In this document: positions 63,240 through 64,000 of the stretch, piece after piece
How positions within the stretch are numbered: the first letter of the stretch is position 1
Layout of the letters: every line of letters starts with the position of its first letter
Origin: Streptomyces violaceusniger Tu 4113
GTDB lineage: Bacteria > Actinomycetota > Actinomycetes > Streptomycetales > Streptomycetaceae
Direction: 5' to 3'
DNA length: 64,000 nt
NCBI RefSeq assembly: GCF_000147815.2
Contig: NC_015957.1
Span: forward strand, 6,200,001-6,264,000
Notes under the pieces: model-generated
What the model was told of the DNA's origin: nothing
Seen by the model: the letters and a program-made list of their open reading frames with translations, nothing else
Database searches by the model: none
Translations under genes and position numbers: made by a program

Positions 63240-64000
63240 TCAGGTCGCGGTCCAGCTCTCGGGCCGTAACCCGTCGGTGTCGGTGAATCCGTACTCCCTG
63301 GCGAGCTGGGCGGAGCTCACCGACCGCTGGTTCCACCTGGCCCGGTCGGGATCGGCGGCCAGCGCGGCGACGGCACGGCCGACGTAGCGAGGGGACTCGG
63401 AGGACGCGAAGCCTCCGGGGGCGGTCGGGCGGCCCTCGCCCCTGTCCGGCAGCAAGGCGTCACGCCAGTTGTCCTCGCCGACTCCGTAGGCGTCGAGCAT
63501 CATCTCCGAGCGCAGCCAGCCCGGTGTGAGGGCGACCGCCGTCGCCCCGTACGGCGCCAGCTCGTGGCCCTGGGAGAAGGCCAGCCGGTTCACCGCGGTC
63601 TTCACCAGGTCGTAGAAGACCGAGATGCGATACCGGTCGGCGTTGTACGCGGCGGTGCCGTCGGTCATCTCGACGAGCAGACCACCCGGCGTGCCGATCA
63701 GCAGCGGCAGCAGGTGGTGCGAGGTGATCAGGTGGGTGTCGAGGCCGAGCCGGAGAATGCGCAGCCCGTCGTCGAGGCTGTGTTCCCAGATCGGGGTGTT
63801 CCAGTCGGCGGGCCCGCCCTTGAGCCGCTCGGCGCCCCAGATGTCGTTGACCAGGACGTCGATGCCGCCGTGCTCGTGGCGGATGCGCCGGGCCAGCCGC
63901 CCGACCTGCCCGGAGTCGAGATGGTCGGTGCGGATGGCGATGCCGGTGCCACCGAGCCGCGTGACGAACTCGGCCGTCTCCTCGATCGTCTCGGGCCGGT
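63240..64000 (-). CDS. SDR-family protein, N-terminus beyond the right edge
   Basis: The minus-strand frame is open from the window end to the TGA at 63240, about 253 residues visible. TDHLDSGQVGRLARRIRHEHGGIDVLVNDIWGAERL is the Rossmann NxAG region (here VNDIWG), and FYDLVKTAVNRLAFS provides Tyr-x-x-x-Lys. The insert after VNDIWG and the C-terminal RWNQRSVSSAQLAREYGFTD match a subgroup of larger SDRs. The cofactor-binding Gly motif lies outside the window. Confidence 0.87.
   Translation of the reverse strand, partial: RPETIEETAEFVTRLGGTGIAIRTDHLDSGQVGRLARRIRHEHGGIDVLVNDIWGAERLKGGPADWNTPIWEHSLDDGLRILRLGLDTHLITSHHLLPLLIGTPGGLLVEMTDGTAAYNADRYRISVFYDLVKTAVNRLAFSQGHELAPYGATAVALTPGWLRSEMMLDAYGVGEDNWRDALLPDRGEGRPTAPGGFASSESPRYVGRAVAALAADPDRARWNQRSVSSAQLAREYGFTDTDGLRPESWTAT

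Overview
This 64 kb window is high-GC actinobacterial DNA, and it reads as a Streptomyces chromosome. Coding density and third-position GC are very high. GTG, TTG and leaderless starts are common. The gene families are typical of the genus: LacI-controlled sugar ABC loci, Tat/Sec glycoside hydrolases, NarL-type two-component pairs, a CYP157-like P450, a CebR box, an ARG box and MmyB-type XRE regulators. There are no rRNA or tRNA genes, no CRISPR array and no recognisable large biosynthetic cluster. The content is mostly accessory: catabolic, secreted and regulatory genes, plus the 3' end of a DnaE gene at the left edge.

Layout. (1) 1-9.4 kb: dnaE 3' end, then a LacI regulator, a sugar-binding lipoprotein, two ABC permeases, a GH13 alpha-glucosidase and a secreted GH87-like enzyme. 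Together these look like a locus for alpha-glucan (probably alpha-1,3-glucan/nigeran) breakdown and uptake. (2) 9.5-11 kb: argG with a leaderless promoter overlapping an ARG-box palindrome. (3) 11-14.4 kb: secreted GH62 arabinofuranosidase and GH9 cellulase, convergent across a perfect 16-bp terminator stem. (4) 14.5-17.4 kb: divergent glucarate dehydratase and MFS permease sharing a TTCA-N6-TGAA operator. (5) 17.5-24.5 kb: HxlR-controlled quinone reductase with a NIPSNAP gene, YceI, a thioesterase-like protein, an MFS exporter, a MaoC/FAS1-like hydratase and an alpha/beta hydrolase. (6) 24.5-29.5 kb: LysR/acyl-CoA dehydrogenase pair, FAD-linked oxidase, and a DUF1348-TetR operon whose operators sit exactly on its promoter. 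(7) 29.5-32.7 kb: two-component system and serine hydrolase. (8) 32.8-39.7 kb, minus strand: secreted trypsin-like protease, a small secreted peptide sharing the protease's YWTPxR motif, histidine kinase, response regulator, ABC ATPase and FtsX permease in one collinear block. This is the best candidate in the window for an undescribed system.

(9) 40-47.6 kb: a CYP157-like P450 without the EXXR motif; SDR/tautomerase with an MmyB-type XRE regulator; an aldo-keto reductase; a TetR-DUF2255-SDR group; another SDR. (10) 47.7-51 kb: GH54 arabinofuranosidase with CBM42, DEDDh exonuclease, dienelactone hydrolase. (11) 51-54 kb: a BlaB-like serine enzyme and LysR (BlaA-like) divergent from a lipoprotein class A beta-lactamase, as in the S. 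cacaoi bla system. (12) 54-57.7 kb: TauE permease/LysR and Rrf2/old-yellow-enzyme pairs. (13) 57.8-60.5 kb: an insertion island with an IS4-type element (CTAG target, frameshifted transposase), fragments of IS5-type transposases, a DUF2267 gene and an inverted 195-bp end of the same IS4-type element. The island abuts the stop codon of a GH5 mannanase that carries a perfect CebR box. (14) 61.6-64 kb: DksA/TraR-like protein, CPBP-type membrane protein and a truncated SDR.

Three short tandem-repeat arrays (15, 17 and 20 bp) each begin in the last codons of a gene and carry its stop triplet in the repeat unit. That pattern is unusual and recurs within 10 kb. All functional calls come from reading motifs and context; no database search was run.
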